Assembly (NCBI GenBank): GCA_003457065.1
Contig: DMJQ01000115.1
Span: 577-7,360, forward strand
Direction: 5' to 3'
Source: Clostridiales bacterium
GTDB lineage: Bacteria; Bacillota; Clostridia; Tissierellales; Sedimentibacteraceae
DNA: 6,784 bases
Made by a program: the position numbers and the translations under genes. Below, piece by piece: positions 5,844 through 6,784 of this stretch. Below the pieces are notes generated by a model that was not told the DNA's origin, ran no database searches, and saw nothing but the letters and a program-made list of their open reading frames with translations. Within the stretch, counting starts at the first letter, position 1, and the number at the start of each line of letters is the position of its first letter.

Positions 5844-6784
5844 TTATAATTCCCTCACACCATTATATATTATGCCGCTTTTACTGTCAATTGTTATCAT
5901 GGCGGCATTCTGTATCCTGCCTACAACCTCTTCTTTGCAGATAACAACAGGGATTTCAAGGGCCTGACCTGCGGTTATCGCCATATCGTAATCGTCGTCT
6001 CCTGCTCTTCCGATAATGAGGGCGGAAGCCTTTCTTATATAGGGCATAATTTCATGATTTACATTCTGGGCAATGATAATATCGCCTTTTTTAAAATTAT
6101 TTTTTGCATCTTCCACAGTTCTTATCACACAGCATCTGCCGGTTACATTAATATCCATCGTAGATTTGCCTCTTAAGAGTACGTCGCCTACGGTTAAAAC
6201 CTTAATGGTATTCGTGGTTCCCACAATTCCTATAGGGAAACCTGCAACCATTACCACTGCATCTCCGCTTTTTACAAGCTGTTTTTCTTCTACTATTTTA
6301 AGTGTAAGCTTTCCGGTTTCCTCAACCATACCAACGCTTTCATAGTAGAACGGTTTTATACCCCAACTTAAGTTTAACTGTCTGCATACTGTTTCATCAT
6401 GGGTAAATGCAACAATAAGGCATTCCGGCTTAAAGCGTGATACCATCCTTGGGGTGAAGCCGGAGCGGCTTACGGCCACGATGCAGGACGCCTTTATATC
6501 TGCCGCAATTGTACAGGAAGCGTACGCAATGGAATCTGTAGTGCTTGTTTTAGGCTCCATATGGGTATGGCTTCCTGATTTTTTATAATAATCTACGGCA
6601 TTTTCCGTGGCGCAGGCAATACGGGCCATCATTTTTACGGCTTCCACAGGATATTTGCCTCCCGCCGTTTCTCCCGAAAGCATGATACAATCAGTTCCGT
6701 CAAATATGGCGTTTGCAACGTCATTTGCTTCTGCTCTTGTGGGCCTTGGATTATTTATCATAGATTCAAGCATCTGTGTTGCGG
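5844..6784 (-). CDS. pyk: Pyruvate kinase, C-terminal part (start outside window)
   Basis: Transfers phosphate from phosphoenolpyruvate to ADP, the last step of glycolysis. Only the C-terminal 312 residues are in the window; the frame stays open to its edge, reading ATQMLESM, which is internal to the catalytic barrel, so the first in-frame ATG (6773) is not the start. Numbered from that Met, the barrel motif NPRPTRAE (8-15) and MLSGETA (31-37) are present, followed by the C domain (about 75-196, with [13 protein letters not shown]) and an extra C-terminal PEP-utiliser-like domain (about 205-309). This extra domain is typical of long Bacillota enzymes of about 580 residues. It lacks the usual TSHAA motif, having DYDMAI instead. 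Rubredoxin follows on the same strand. Confidence 0.95.
   Translation of the reverse strand, partial: ATQMLESMINNPRPTRAEANDVANAIFDGTDCIMLSGETAGGKYPVEAVKMMARIACATENAVDYYKKSGSHTHMEPKTSTTDSIAYASCTIAADIKASCIVAVSRSGFTPRMVSRFKPECLIVAFTHDETVCRQLNLSWGIKPFYYESVGMVEETGKLTLKIVEEKQLVKSGDAVVMVAGFPIGIVGTTNTIKVLTVGDVLLRGKSTMDINVTGRCCVIRTVEDAKNNFKKGDIIIAQNVNHEIMPYIRKASALIIGRAGDDDYDMAITAGQALEIPVVICKEEVVGRIQNAAMITIDSKSGIIYNGVREL

Noticed and set aside
6073..6345. 90-residue plus-strand open frame inside pyk
   Set aside because: Antisense to conserved pyruvate kinase sequence, with low-complexity Ser/Thr/Ile content typical of a shadow frame.

Overview
The window looks like a chromosomal segment of a low-GC, anaerobic member of the Bacillota, most likely a clostridium of the Lachnospiraceae type. 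This is inferred from AT-rich spacers, strong AGGAGG-type ribosome binding sites, a rubredoxin, a long-form pyruvate kinase, and PucR-type and ArgR-type regulation. The species cannot be named from the sequence.

Layout. Positions 1-225 hold no gene but contain three hairpins downstream of argG. Positions 226-1482 (minus strand) encode argininosuccinate synthase (argG). Its leader carries two adjacent 18-bp ARG boxes and a candidate promoter. Positions 1660-2280 have no intact gene and may hold the remains of an eroded one. A good sigma-A promoter (2282-2310) drives a PucR-family regulator (2381-3991, plus), which ends in a strong terminator. A separate promoter region with an 18-bp perfect palindrome precedes a DUF1177-family protein (4220-5158, plus). 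The next 370 bases hold a folded element with alternative pairings, a strong bidirectional terminator and a long inverted repeat. On the minus strand follow a 52-residue rubredoxin (5528-5686), too short for most ORF filters, and the C-terminal part of pyruvate kinase (5844 to the window end), whose start lies outside.

How the parts work together. argG appears to be a single gene under arginine-dependent control. The PucR-like regulator and the DUF1177 protein form the least understood pair: each has its own promoter, a terminator lies between them, and the palindrome over the DUF1177 promoter is a natural candidate site for the neighbouring regulator. The DUF1177 protein shows a motif order that recalls M42-type metallo-aminopeptidases, which suggests an amidohydrolase or peptidase-like role, but this is a hypothesis. 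Pyruvate kinase and rubredoxin are ordinary central metabolism and redox genes, although the pyruvate kinase extra domain has lost the usual histidine. No rRNA, tRNA, CRISPR array or recognisable insertion sequence was seen.
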